DNA of 6,323 nucleotides from an uncultured Chlorobiota bacterium (GCA_947311265.1 CAMZKQ010000066.1:1-6323); one strand, 5' to 3'; shown: positions 1 to 5,881, counted from the stretch's first letter. Program-made: numbers and translations. The notes: generated by a model not told the origin, from the sequence alone.

Positions 1-64
1 AAATAAATATTAAAAATAGCCCCACATAAATTAAGTTTTTGCTAAATTTTTCGGTAAGCATCAT
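1..64 (-). CDS. Possible 5' end of a leftward membrane-protein gene (partial, weak)
   Basis: On the minus strand an ATG at 64-62, directly followed by a second ATG, opens a frame with no stop for 21 codons to the window edge. The translation starts with a short charged stretch (MMLTEKFSKN) and then turns hydrophobic (LIYVGLFLIFI). This is what the N-terminus of a membrane or exported protein looks like. If real, the gene is divergent from the metallophosphoesterase gene, sharing the 65-129 gap. The piece is too short for family assignment, and an open run of this length in AT-rich DNA can be chance. Confidence 0.3.
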   Translation of the reverse strand, partial: MMLTEKFSKNLIYVGLFLIFI

Positions 65-76
65 AAGCTAAATTTT
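41..76. repeat. 10-bp direct repeat GCTAAATTTT, two copies
   Basis: GCTAAATTTT occurs at 41-50 and again at 67-76, 26 bp start to start, upstream of the metallophosphoesterase gene. The copies could be two binding sites, but one overlaps the possible leftward reading frame and the motif is AT-rich, so chance is possible. Confidence 0.3.
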
Positions 77-129
77 AGGTTTAGAAGTGCAAATTAAATA
101 AATTATTCAATATCTTTAAATAAAGCATT

Positions 130-936
130 ATGAAAATTCAATATTGCTCAGATTTACACCTTGAACTTAAAGAAAATTCTAGATATATTAAATATAATCC
201 GCTTGTTCCGTCTGCTGAAATACTCATACTTGCAGGCGATATTACTTACTGGGGCGAAGTCTATTTTCGGCATAATTTTTTTGATTTTGTTGCAGATAAT
301 TTTGAGCTAGTGCTTATGATTGCAGGCAATCATGAATTTTATCATGGGCAAGATTTGAGTATTCAAGCAGCTCCATTTTGTAAAAAAATACGAGAAAATG
401 TGTTTTTGGTAAATCATATTTCGGTAGAAATTGGGAAATTAGAACTTATTTTTACAACACTTTGGTCAAAAATATTAGCGGACTATAAGTTGCAAATCCA
501 AAAAGGTATTACTGATTTCTACCGTATAAAGTTTAGTGGTAAGGTTATTGATACAGAAGTATTTAACGAGTTTCATAAAGCGGCTACGCTTTTTTTGAGG
601 CAGCATAAAAAAAAGGAGTCTAGCCAAAAAAGTATTATTGTTTCGCATCATTTGCCCTCAATACAATGTGTGCCAGACCAATTTATTGACAGTAGCCTAA
701 ACAGTGCTTTTGCAAGCGATTTAGATGAGTTAATCCTCTCATTACAAGCAAATTATTGGATATATGGACACAGCCATCGTAATACGCCTGAATTTAAAAT
801 AGGAAAAACAACACTTTTAACTAATCAACTTGGCTATGTGAGCTACAGGGAGCACCAAAGTTTTAAAACTAATGCGGTTGTGAATTTAAAAGGCTTGGAT
901 TTTGAGGCCACTAAGTTAGAGGCAACTATTTCTTAA
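130..936 (+). CDS. Calcineurin-like metallophosphoesterase
   Basis: A 268-residue predicted cytoplasmic phosphoesterase with a two-metal centre; the substrate cannot be told from sequence. All metal-site blocks of the calcineurin-like fold are present in order: SDLHLE (7-12, Asp8 and His10), AGDI (35-38, Asp37), GNHE (66-69, Asn67 and His68), SHH (172-174), and GHSH (213-216). It lacks a signal peptide and membrane segments. The full length and the TTLW segment (109-112) fit the single-domain Bacteroidota and proteobacterial members. The ATG at 130 directly precedes the first metal motif, so the start is secure. TATCTTTA at 111-118 resembles the Bacteroidota -7 element (TAnnTTTG, one mismatch), but would leave a very short leader. 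The 3' end overlaps the convergent SiaB-family gene by 11 bp. Confidence 0.93.
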   Translation: MKIQYCSDLHLELKENSRYIKYNPLVPSAEILILAGDITYWGEVYFRHNFFDFVADNFELVLMIAGNHEFYHGQDLSIQAAPFCKKIRENVFLVNHISVEIGKLELIFTTLWSKILADYKLQIQKGITDFYRIKFSGKVIDTEVFNEFHKAATLFLRQHKKKESSQKSIIVSHHLPSIQCVPDQFIDSSLNSAFASDLDELILSLQANYWIYGHSHRNTPEFKIGKTTLLTNQLGYVSYREHQSFKTNAVVNLKGLDFEATKLEATIS

Positions 937-1507
937 TCAGCATTTTAAAAATAATAAATGAAAAATTATCATCGCTATGGAGTATGGAGCAACTTATCTT
1001 ATTGCTAGATACTAGGACTACTTTTATAAGCCCAATATTTCCATTTCCAGTCTTCCCGGCAGGTAATTTAAGCTGCTCTCTTCTGAATGCTCTTAGCTCA
1101 TCTTTGCTACAAGAATTAATTTTATCGCACTTTAATTTGGCTTTTTCTGCATCTTTTGGTTTAGCAGGGTTAGCAGCAATGATTTCAAAATGGTCAGAAA
1201 ACTCGGTAATTATCATCATTCCTGCACCTACATTTGAACTAGGAGGGCTAGCATCTATCGAGTTTTCTGCAATATTTTGAGCCAATTCTAAAAATATTTT
1301 AAACAGCCCTGTGCGAGAGCCATATTTTAGCTCCACCACAGAGGTGATGTACTCATTGATTAACTTTAAGTTGCAAGCATCAAATACGCCTTTAAAAGAA
1401 AAGCTAACTTGCTCGTACAATTTATCAACCGTTTCGTAGTACTTAGCAAACTTTCCTGCCGAAAGACTATGGTAGCGTTTTACTGTATTTTGGTAAATTC
1501 TAGGCAA
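926..1507 (-). CDS. SiaB-family (DUF6272) protein kinase, TTG start
   Basis: A 193-residue cytoplasmic protein resembling the SiaB family. These are GHKL-type (SpoIIAB-like) Ser/Thr kinases that phosphorylate a SiaC-type partner in a switch that a PP2C-type phosphatase reverses. Visible features are VSFSFKGVFD (34-43), typical of the family N-terminus; an N-box-like ELAQNIAENS (74-83, Asn78); the strand GAGMMIITEF (94-103); and a glycine-rich GNGNIGLI (153-160) corresponding to the ATP-lid G box. The family name is from pattern recognition. The only usable start is TTG at 1507-1505: no ATG or GTG lies between it and the upstream in-frame stop at 1541-1543, and the next Met is residue 97, inside the domain. 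No Shine-Dalgarno is visible, which suggests low translation. No SiaC or phosphatase gene is adjacent, so its partner must be elsewhere. The 3' end overlaps the convergent metallophosphoesterase gene. Confidence 0.75.
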   Translation of the reverse strand: MPRIYQNTVKRYHSLSAGKFAKYYETVDKLYEQVSFSFKGVFDACNLKLINEYITSVVELKYGSRTGLFKIFLELAQNIAENSIDASPPSSNVGAGMMIITEFSDHFEIIAANPAKPKDAEKAKLKCDKINSCSKDELRAFRREQLKLPAGKTGNGNIGLIKVVLVSSNKISCSILHSDDNFSFIIFKMLIKK

Positions 1508-1686
1508 TATAATTTGTTTTAATAAGGATATTAGGCTACTTTATGCTCTTGAAGTAAATACAAGATTTGTACCAAGTACGCTTACTGAGCCTACAAAGTA
1601 TTAGTTTGCCCATTTTTTACAGAAGCAACTAAATAAAAAAAGAGATGCAAAAGTAAGATTATATAAAATAATACCAAAATAAAATT

Positions 1687-1694
1687 TATATTTG
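1687..1694 (+). promoter_or_regulatory. Bacteroidota-type -7 element upstream of yicC
   Basis: TATATTTG matches the Bacteroidota housekeeping -7 consensus TAnnTTTG exactly. It would start transcription near 1700, giving a leader of about 37 nt before the yicC ATG. No TTG-containing -33 element is evident around 1660-1670, so the call rests on one half of the promoter. The rest of the 230-bp gap 1508-1737 shows no gene or strong repeat. Confidence 0.4.
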
Positions 1695-1737
1695 TTGCTT
1701 AAAACTCCCTATACCATATTTATAGCAAAGAAAAAAG

Positions 1738-2625
1738 ATGATAAAATCAATGACAGGCTACGGGAAATTTGTAGCCGAACTGCCCGGAAAAAAAATAACA
1801 GTAGAAATAAAATCGCTCAATAGCAAGAGCTTTAATTTTTCAGTAAAACTGCCCGATATGTACCGCTCTATCGAGGCGGATGTTCGGAATTTGGTTTCAA
1901 AACAACTCGAACGAGGAAAAATTGAATTATTAGTTCGTGTTGAAAAAAATGCAGCACTAATTAATTCAAACATTAATAAAGAAGCTGTAAAAGGCTTCCA
2001 CTCAGAGCTTTCTGAGCTTTTTGAAAGTTTGGGGTACGATAAAAATTCACCTGAAATAATAGCTTCAATATTGCGTATGCCCAGCATTTTCATCAGTGAT
2101 ACTAGCGAAATAGATAAAGACGAATTAAAATCTGTTTTTGATGCTATCAATAAAGCAGTAGAAAATTTAGATGCCTTTAGGTGGCAAGAAGGACAGAGTT
2201 TGCGAACAGATTTAATCCATAGTATTAACGAAATTCAGCAGCTATTACTCCAAGTTGCCCCTTTTGAAGGCGAGCGAATCGAAACTGTTAAAACGCGCTT
2301 ACAAAAGCGAATTGATGATTTTTTTCAGAATGCAACTGCCACAGGGCAAGATAAAAATAGGTTTGAGCAGGAAATAATTTACTACCTCGAAAAACTAGAT
2401 ATTAATGAGGAGAAAGTCCGGCTAAGCAACCACTGCAATTATTTTATTGAAGTTGTTGAAGAGCCAAAATCTACGGGAAAAAAGCTTGGTTTTATTTCGC
2501 AAGAAATTGGCAGAGAGGTAAATACACTTGGCTCAAAAGCCAACCATGTGGAAATACAAAAAATTGTAGTGAAAATGAAAGATGCCCTAGAACGCATTAA
2601 AGAACAGGCATTGAATATCTTGTAA
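1738..2625 (+). CDS. yicC: YicC/YloC family endoribonuclease
   Basis: A 295-residue full-length member of the YicC/YloC family, cytoplasmic RNA endonucleases linked to RNA decay. The N-terminus MIKSMTGYGK (1-10) is the family hallmark and fixes the ATG start. The C-terminal DUF1732 region spans about residues 211-295. It includes DINEEKVRLSNH (221-232) and the block from GKKLGFISQEIGRE (247-260) to NTLGSKA (262-268), which carries the conserved acidic and basic residues. The C-terminus (IKEQALNIL) is also typical. In many Bacteroidota and other bacteria yicC is followed directly by gmk (guanylate kinase) and often nadD. Here it is followed by a non-coding region and an unrelated GWxTD gene, so the usual link is broken. 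A -7 promoter element lies at 1687-1694; no T-tailed terminator follows immediately. Confidence 0.95.
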   Translation: MIKSMTGYGKFVAELPGKKITVEIKSLNSKSFNFSVKLPDMYRSIEADVRNLVSKQLERGKIELLVRVEKNAALINSNINKEAVKGFHSELSELFESLGYDKNSPEIIASILRMPSIFISDTSEIDKDELKSVFDAINKAVENLDAFRWQEGQSLRTDLIHSINEIQQLLLQVAPFEGERIETVKTRLQKRIDDFFQNATATGQDKNRFEQEIIYYLEKLDINEEKVRLSNHCNYFIEVVEEPKSTGKKLGFISQEIGREVNTLGSKANHVEIQKIVVKMKDALERIKEQALNIL

Positions 2626-2652
2626 AAAAGAGGTTTTAAACTGTTCGATTTC

Positions 2653-2666
2653 GGGCAAGCTTGCCC
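2653..2666. repeat. Perfect 14-bp palindrome GGGCAAGCTTGCCC
   Basis: This GC-rich palindrome stands out in AT-rich intergenic DNA, 28 bp after the yicC stop. As RNA it folds as GGGCA/TGCCC with a 4-nt AGCT loop, but no T-tract follows on either strand, so a normal intrinsic terminator is not well supported. It could be a weak 3'-end stabilising hairpin for yicC mRNA or a binding site for a dimeric regulator. Confidence 0.5.
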
Positions 2667-2742
2667 ATAAACGTACATTTGTAATCCATAGCGTATTTTA
2701 AATCAATACCATAATATACTAATAATTAACAATTTATAAATT

Positions 2743-2758
2743 TGGCACGAGCTTTGTT
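2743..2758 (+). promoter_or_regulatory. Sigma-54 (RpoN) -24/-12 promoter
   Basis: The sequence TGGCACG, four bases (AGCT), then TTGTT fits the RpoN consensus TGGCACG-N4-TTGCW. The only difference is T for C in the -12 GC. The invariant -24 GG (2744-2745) and the -12 G (2756) are at exactly the expected spacing, predicting a start near 2769. The nearest coding start (2952) is about 180 bp away, with a strong terminator in between, so its primary product appears to be a short RNA. No enhancer-binding site was identified. Confidence 0.6.
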
Positions 2759-2768
2759 TAGACTAATG

Positions 2769-2884
2769 CGAGAATGGGTATTGACATTTCTCTCATAAAA
2801 AAAAGAAGAGTTTTCATAGTTTGAGTACAAATTAGGTTAGGTTAAGTTGGAAAGTGTCAGAAATAAAATTTCTGGCACTTTTTT
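2769..2884 (+). ncRNA. Candidate sigma-54-dependent small RNA (about 115 nt)
   Basis: The transcript is inferred from a -24/-12 promoter at 2743-2758 and an intrinsic terminator ending near 2884. Near the 5' end GAGAATG (2770-2776) can pair with CATTTCTC (2785-2792) with one bulged T, giving a 5' stem-loop. An A/T-rich single-stranded stretch follows (about 2795-2830), then the near-repeat TTAGGTTAGGTTAAG (2832-2846), then the 13-bp terminator stem. This is the plan of a trans-acting regulatory RNA. A 16-codon frame, ATG at 2774 to TGA at 2822-2824, lies inside and would make this a short mRNA if translated; it has no Shine-Dalgarno. The RNA could also act as a leader for the GWxTD gene by read-through. 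I could not match it to a named RNA family. Confidence 0.5.
2851..2884 (+). terminator. Intrinsic terminator of the candidate small RNA
   Basis: AAAGTGTCAGAAA (2851-2863) pairs with TTTCTGGCACTTT (2869-2881) over 13 bp with one G-T (G-U) pair and a 5-nt loop (TAAAA). A T-run continues from the stem to 2884. It lies 226 bp past the yicC stop and 68 bp before the GWxTD start, so it insulates that gene from upstream transcription. Confidence 0.85.
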
Positions 2885-2951
2885 CTGTTTTTTAATTTTC
2901 AATTTGTATTTTGCAAAATATTATCTATTCTCAGTTCACTAAAACTTTAGA

Positions 2952-4229
2952 ATGAAATCAAAATTAGCTTACTTATACTTATTTTTATTCTTTTTATCTG
3001 TTTTAGGTACTGCCTGTTTTGGCTTTCAGAGGACTGCGGTAAATAAAAATACCTCCTCCCAATACAACCCCAAAAGTACTGCTTTGCACCCTAAATTTAG
3101 AGTTTTTCATGACAATAATTCAAGAAGTAAGCTGTATATTAAACTTTACACAAAGGAACTCAAGTTTACAACGCTCAATAAGGAGCGAGTGAATAAATCG
3201 GTAGTAAAGCTCCACTATACGCTCAAACCTTCGTACAGAACTATTGACATTTTGGATAGTGCAACTGTATTTTTAAATATCCGCAAACAGAAAAATCAAA
3301 CCAATATTGTAACCTTCCTAGAAATACCTCGCCCATTGGCAGAAAATTATTTGATAGAGGTGAAGTTATACGACGTTTTTGGAAATAAATCTAGCGTAAC
3401 TTTTGTTAATGTTGATAATGCAGATAATAATAATCGTCAAAATTATCTAATAAAGCGTTTCTCGGACGATAAGCCATTTTTTTCGGGCTGGGTAAACGCA
3501 GGAGAAAAAATCAAATTTGAAAATAACCAAGCCGATAAAAATTTACGAGTACAGTATTATAAACCCGACCCAAAAATGCCTAGCCCCCCATTTTCGGAAA
3601 ATCCAAATAATTACACTTTACCAAAGGCTGATACTACTTGGCTTCTCCCGAACACTACAACCAGTGCTTTTACGCCTGACTCCTTAGGCATTTACAATAT
3701 CTCTGGAAGTTCAAATAAAGAAAAGGGGCTTTTCTTATCCTGCTATGACGAGTATTACCCCGAGTTTAAAACATCGAAACAATTAGCCGAAGGCTTACGC
3801 TATTTAGTTTCTGATGAAGACTACTTAAAAATTAAAAGGGCTAAAAATATAAAACTAGCAGTAGATAATTTCTGGCTAAAAGCTGGGGGAAGCACTGCAA
3901 AAGCAAAAGAGCTAATAAAAATTTGGTATAACCGAGCCAATTATTCCAACTACTATTTTAGCTCTCGTACCGAGGGTTGGAAATCGGATAGAGGAATGAT
4001 TTATATGATGTTTGGCCCACCACAAACTGTAAATACAACTGATGGTGCCGAACGTTGGACATATACCAATAACCAAAATATCGCCCCTATTTATTTTCTA
4101 TTTCTAAAAAATGAAAAGTCCGGATTTGCCAACGACTATACCCTAAAACACGAGCTAATGTACCGTACTTATTGGTTTGAAGCAGTGGACAGTTGGCGTG
4201 CAGGAAAAGTATATTATTATAAACAATAA
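2952..4229 (+). CDS. Exported GWxTD domain-containing protein
   Basis: A 425-residue protein with an N-terminal export signal: two lysines (residues 2 and 4), then a hydrophobic core at about 5-21. LGTAC (18-22) is lipobox-like, but Gly at -3 is atypical, so either a lipoprotein (Cys22) or signal-peptidase-I cleavage after about Gly24 is possible. The middle (about 50-160 and 170-250) looks beta-rich. The C-terminal GWxTD domain (about 265-425) has GWKSD (342-346), FGPP (354-357) and WTY (369-371). Serine replaces threonine in the signature. Its molecular function is unknown; the family is widespread in Bacteroidota and Acidobacteriota. ATG at 2952 follows an AT-rich leader, and upstream transcription is blocked by the 2851-2884 terminator, so its own promoter should lie in 2885-2951, though none is clear. 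A MITE-like element begins 13 bp after its stop. Confidence 0.85.
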   Translation: MKSKLAYLYLFLFFLSVLGTACFGFQRTAVNKNTSSQYNPKSTALHPKFRVFHDNNSRSKLYIKLYTKELKFTTLNKERVNKSVVKLHYTLKPSYRTIDILDSATVFLNIRKQKNQTNIVTFLEIPRPLAENYLIEVKLYDVFGNKSSVTFVNVDNADNNNRQNYLIKRFSDDKPFFSGWVNAGEKIKFENNQADKNLRVQYYKPDPKMPSPPFSENPNNYTLPKADTTWLLPNTTTSAFTPDSLGIYNISGSSNKEKGLFLSCYDEYYPEFKTSKQLAEGLRYLVSDEDYLKIKRAKNIKLAVDNFWLKAGGSTAKAKELIKIWYNRANYSNYYFSSRTEGWKSDRGMIYMMFGPPQTVNTTDGAERWTYTNNQNIAPIYFLFLKNEKSGFANDYTLKHELMYRTYWFEAVDSWRAGKVYYYKQ

Positions 4230-4236
4230 ACTATTT

Positions 4237-4242
4237 AAGTAT
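4237..4242. repeat. Left target-site duplication AAGTAT
   Basis: AAGTAT directly abuts the left terminal inverted repeat and recurs exactly at 4370-4375, directly after the right one. Together they look like a 6-bp target duplication made on insertion. Confidence 0.6.
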
Positions 4243-4369
4243 GAGCCGGGTCTAAAAGTCGCCCTGCGAATAGTTTTATAAAAACACTCAAAATTAGCAC
4301 CTGAAAACCAATCAGTTATATCACTCTCAGGGCGACTAATTACGTTTTTTTAGTTTTTAGACCGGACTC
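4243..4369. mobile_element. MITE-like non-autonomous element (127 bp)
   Basis: The ends are 15-bp terminal inverted repeats matching at 13 of 15 positions: GAGCCGGGTCTAAAA at 4243-4257, and at 4355-4369 the complement of GAGTCCGGTCTAAAA. Both ends are flanked by the direct repeat AAGTAT. There is no reading frame inside, so it would need a transposase supplied in trans. Inside lie a perfect 10-bp inverted repeat (4257-4266 and 4328-4337), a small GTTTT/AAAAC hairpin (4273-4285) and seven Ts at 4345-4351. It sits between the GWxTD stop and the next start; without it these genes would be about 50 bp apart, so it probably split a former operon or read-through unit. The parent IS family was not recognised. 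A purely structural role, such as a terminator or mRNA hairpin, is an alternative. Confidence 0.65.
4257..4337 (+). repeat. Inner 10-bp inverted repeat with downstream T-run
   Basis: AGTCGCCCTG (4257-4266) is perfectly complementary to CAGGGCGACT (4328-4337), with a 61-nt loop. It is GC-rich against an AT-rich background and is followed after 7 nt by TTTTTTT (4345-4351). Once transcribed from the GWxTD side it could act as a terminator. It is part of the MITE-like element: on the left the outer and inner arms are contiguous, while on the right 17 nt separate them. Confidence 0.6.
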
Positions 4370-4375
4370 AAGTAT
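4370..4375. repeat. Right target-site duplication AAGTAT
   Basis: Exact copy of 4237-4242, directly adjoining the right terminal inverted repeat of the MITE-like element. Confidence 0.6.
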
Positions 4376-4412
4376 CTTATTAACTTTTTCTCAAATTTTC
4401 AAACCTCATAAA

Positions 4413-4994
4413 ATGAGCCCTCGTAACGAATTTAGAAGACAAAATGAATTTAGCCAATTTTCGCAGAAACGAAAAACAATTTCAACATTACTAAAACTCC
4501 GCCTGCTTCTTGATGGTGTAACTGGGCTTATTGGTTTAATCTTTTTTGTTATTGGCTTTTTTATGTCCACCCTTTTCATCTCCGTTTTTGCAAGCCAAAC
4601 GCCTAGTGAATTTCCTGCATTTATTTTATTTATCCTCATTTTTCCAATTGCTGGGCTTATTCTTCTGTATTTTTCGGCAAAGAAGGGGGTAATAAAAATA
4701 AAAGTTGTAGAGCATGGGCAAGTAACCTATGGCACTTTTTCGCATAGCGAATCCACAAACATCACCATTAATAAGCAGCCAGTATATAATGTTTTTTTTA
4801 ACTTTTCTGTAAACGGAAACAATTATACTGCTGTAAATCAGACATATCAGATAAAGTTAATCAATACCCAAGCCAGCGAACCACTAATATATATACCCGA
4901 AAACCCCAACCAAGCAGTAATGTTGCACGGTTTACCAACTCAAATTCAAAAAATGTTTTCTGCAGAATTAAAAAGCCATAGTAAGAAACTATAG
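4413..4994 (+). CDS. Two-helix membrane protein, DUF3592-like
   Basis: A 193-residue integral membrane protein of unknown function. A basic, polar N-terminus of about 28 residues is followed by two hydrophobic helices at about 31-59 and 67-88. A soluble C-terminal domain starts with VVEHGQVTYGTF, continues with strands around YNVFFNFSVNGNNYTAVN, and ends near IYIPENPNQAVMLHG. The pattern of a short helix pair, then a beta domain with a hydrophobic-E-x-G-x-V motif and a closing 'Y-x-P-x-N-P' segment, is that of DUF3592-type proteins; I make this match by eye. The ATG at 4413 follows an A-rich leader without a Shine-Dalgarno, as usual in Bacteroidota. It lies 37 bp after the MITE-like insertion, which may have cut it off from the GWxTD gene. 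It is convergent with the CCC-motif gene, 28 bp apart, with no clear terminator between. Confidence 0.75.
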   Translation: MSPRNEFRRQNEFSQFSQKRKTISTLLKLRLLLDGVTGLIGLIFFVIGFFMSTLFISVFASQTPSEFPAFILFILIFPIAGLILLYFSAKKGVIKIKVVEHGQVTYGTFSHSESTNITINKQPVYNVFFNFSVNGNNYTAVNQTYQIKLINTQASEPLIYIPENPNQAVMLHGLPTQIQKMFSAELKSHSKKL

Positions 4995-5022
4995 CTCTTT
5001 TTAGAACAATAATAATTTTAGA

Positions 5023-5403
5023 TTAAAGCGAACTAATAATTAGTGCTGCATAGATAATTACAAGAACAAGTATTATAAGTGCTGAAACTCCTACGCCTAT
5101 CATAGAAAGGGTTTTTCCTGTTGTCATTTGTTTTACCGACTCCTTAGTATATAGTTCTGGTTCTTTTTCATAATCCTCTTTGCCATTTTTTGCCAAAACA
5201 AGCCCTACAATTCCAGCCACAAGCCCTATTCCGTAGCAAAGGCTCAATGCTATAGACACTATGCCTATAATAAAAATGGCTTGTGCATTGGGCACTTCTT
5301 TTTGCCCTTGCCCCAAATTACCTCTATTTATACTACCACTAGGCGTTTGGCTAAATGAATTTTTATTTTGCTCGTCTTCTAAATCGTTAAATCTATCTTC
5401 CAT
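5023..5403 (-). CDS. CCC-motif-type membrane protein with degenerate motif
   Basis: A 126-residue protein of the small Bacteroidota family usually named 'CCC motif membrane protein' (DUF4190-like). A hydrophilic, Asn/Gln/Gly-rich N-terminus (1-37) is followed by PNAQAIFIIGIVSI (38-51), the first membrane helix running to about 71 through CYGIGLVAGIVGLVLAK. A conserved loop containing DYEKEPELYT (77-86) follows, then a second helix at about 98-123. Where family members carry three adjacent cysteines before YG, this protein reads S54-L55-C56, so only one is kept. The function is unknown. ATG at 5403 is preceded by an A-rich stretch, 26 bp after the DUF2752 stop, so it is probably the last gene of the leftward TM2-DUF2752-CCC unit. 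Confidence 0.8.
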   Translation of the reverse strand: MEDRFNDLEDEQNKNSFSQTPSGSINRGNLGQGQKEVPNAQAIFIIGIVSIALSLCYGIGLVAGIVGLVLAKNGKEDYEKEPELYTKESVKQMTTGKTLSMIGVGVSALIILVLVIIYAALIISSL

Positions 5404-5429
5404 TTTATTTATATTTTAATTTTATTACT

Positions 5430-5828
5430 CTAAACCCCTTTGTAAATATTCCAAATCCCATTAACAACAGTAAAAATAAATATTGCAATAATAACCAGTG
5501 GGTGAACTTTAGTGGTTAGTAGTTCAATCATTTTTCTCTCCCCTTTTATTAAATCTTTAATCATAACAACAATTGCTATAAGGCTTAAAACCAGAAGTAT
5601 ATAGGCCAGCGGATTATAAAGTAGTGCCGAATAAAATTCTCCGTACCGGAGAAAAATCATTGCTCTACCTGTACCACAAGCTGGGCAGGGGTAGCCTGTT
5701 GCATGATGTATCATGCAGTAACTTACATGATTTTCCACAGTCGGAAAATCTGCTGTAATCACCAAGTAAAAGGCAATAATGAAGCCTGTAAAAAAGATAA
5801 AATATTTATGCTTATGTGTTAAAATCAC
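5430..5828 (-). CDS. DUF2752 family membrane protein, GTG start
   Basis: A 132-residue membrane protein. Helices lie at about 9-26, 69-91 and 109-128. The DUF2752 signature is complete: a cysteine (C38) before ATGYPCPACGTGRAM (43-57, C48 and C51), then a short segment leading to ALLYNPLAY (68-76). The CPxCG pair may bind metal or form a disulfide, but this is not known. The start is GTG at 5828-5826, the only ATG, GTG or TTG between the upstream in-frame stop (5880-5882) and the domain. The GGAG of an AAAAAAAGGAG tract overlaps the GTG, so a Shine-Dalgarno at normal spacing is absent; a non-canonical ATT start three bases later cannot be excluded. It follows the TM2 gene, with a hairpin between, and precedes the CCC-motif gene by 26 bp. 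Confidence 0.87.
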   Translation of the reverse strand: MILTHKHKYFIFFTGFIIAFYLVITADFPTVENHVSYCMIHHATGYPCPACGTGRAMIFLRYGEFYSALLYNPLAYILLVLSLIAIVVMIKDLIKGERKMIELLTTKVHPLVIIAIFIFTVVNGIWNIYKGV

Positions 5829-5842
5829 TCCTTTTTTTATAA

Positions 5843-5881
5843 AAAAAGTCCAAAAAGAAGCACGTTCAGTTTGGACTTTTT
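5843..5881 (-). terminator. Hairpin terminator or attenuator between the TM2 and DUF2752 genes
   Basis: AAAAAGTCCAAA (5843-5854) and TTTGGACTTTTT (5870-5881) form a 12-bp stem with a 15-nt loop. Read leftward from the TM2 gene (stop at 5900-5902), the stem is followed by T-rich sequence, as in an intrinsic terminator. The stem ends only about 14 nt before the DUF2752 GTG, leaving no room for a separate promoter downstream. Partial termination (attenuation) or read-through is therefore more likely than a full stop. Confidence 0.75.

Noticed and set aside
984..1280. 98-codon rightward open frame
   Set aside because: It lies wholly inside the SiaB-family gene on the opposite strand, and its translation shows no domain, only the mirror of that gene's composition.
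1532..1593. TAGGCT/AGCCTA inverted repeat in the SiaB-yicC gap
   Set aside because: Only 6 bp per arm and 50 bp apart with no extension; expected by chance.
1758..2150. 130-codon leftward open frame
   Set aside because: Antisense shadow of yicC, which is a clear conserved family member.
2439..2678. 79-codon leftward open frame
   Set aside because: Mostly antisense to the conserved C-terminal region of yicC; no recognisable features.
2885..2951. TATTTTG resembling a -7 element before the GWxTD gene
   Set aside because: Spacing inside the motif is one base short of TAnnTTTG and no convincing -33 element lies upstream.
4406..4639. 77-codon leftward open frame
   Set aside because: Antisense to the N-terminus and first helix of the membrane protein at 4413-4994; no support of its own.
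4729..4745. Sigma-54-like TGGCAC...CGC
   Set aside because: It is inside a coding region, and the spacing between the -24 GG and -12 GC is one base too short.
5288..5306. Sigma-54-like GGGCAC...TTGCC
   Set aside because: Spacing is one base too long and it lies within the CCC-motif coding region, antisense to it.
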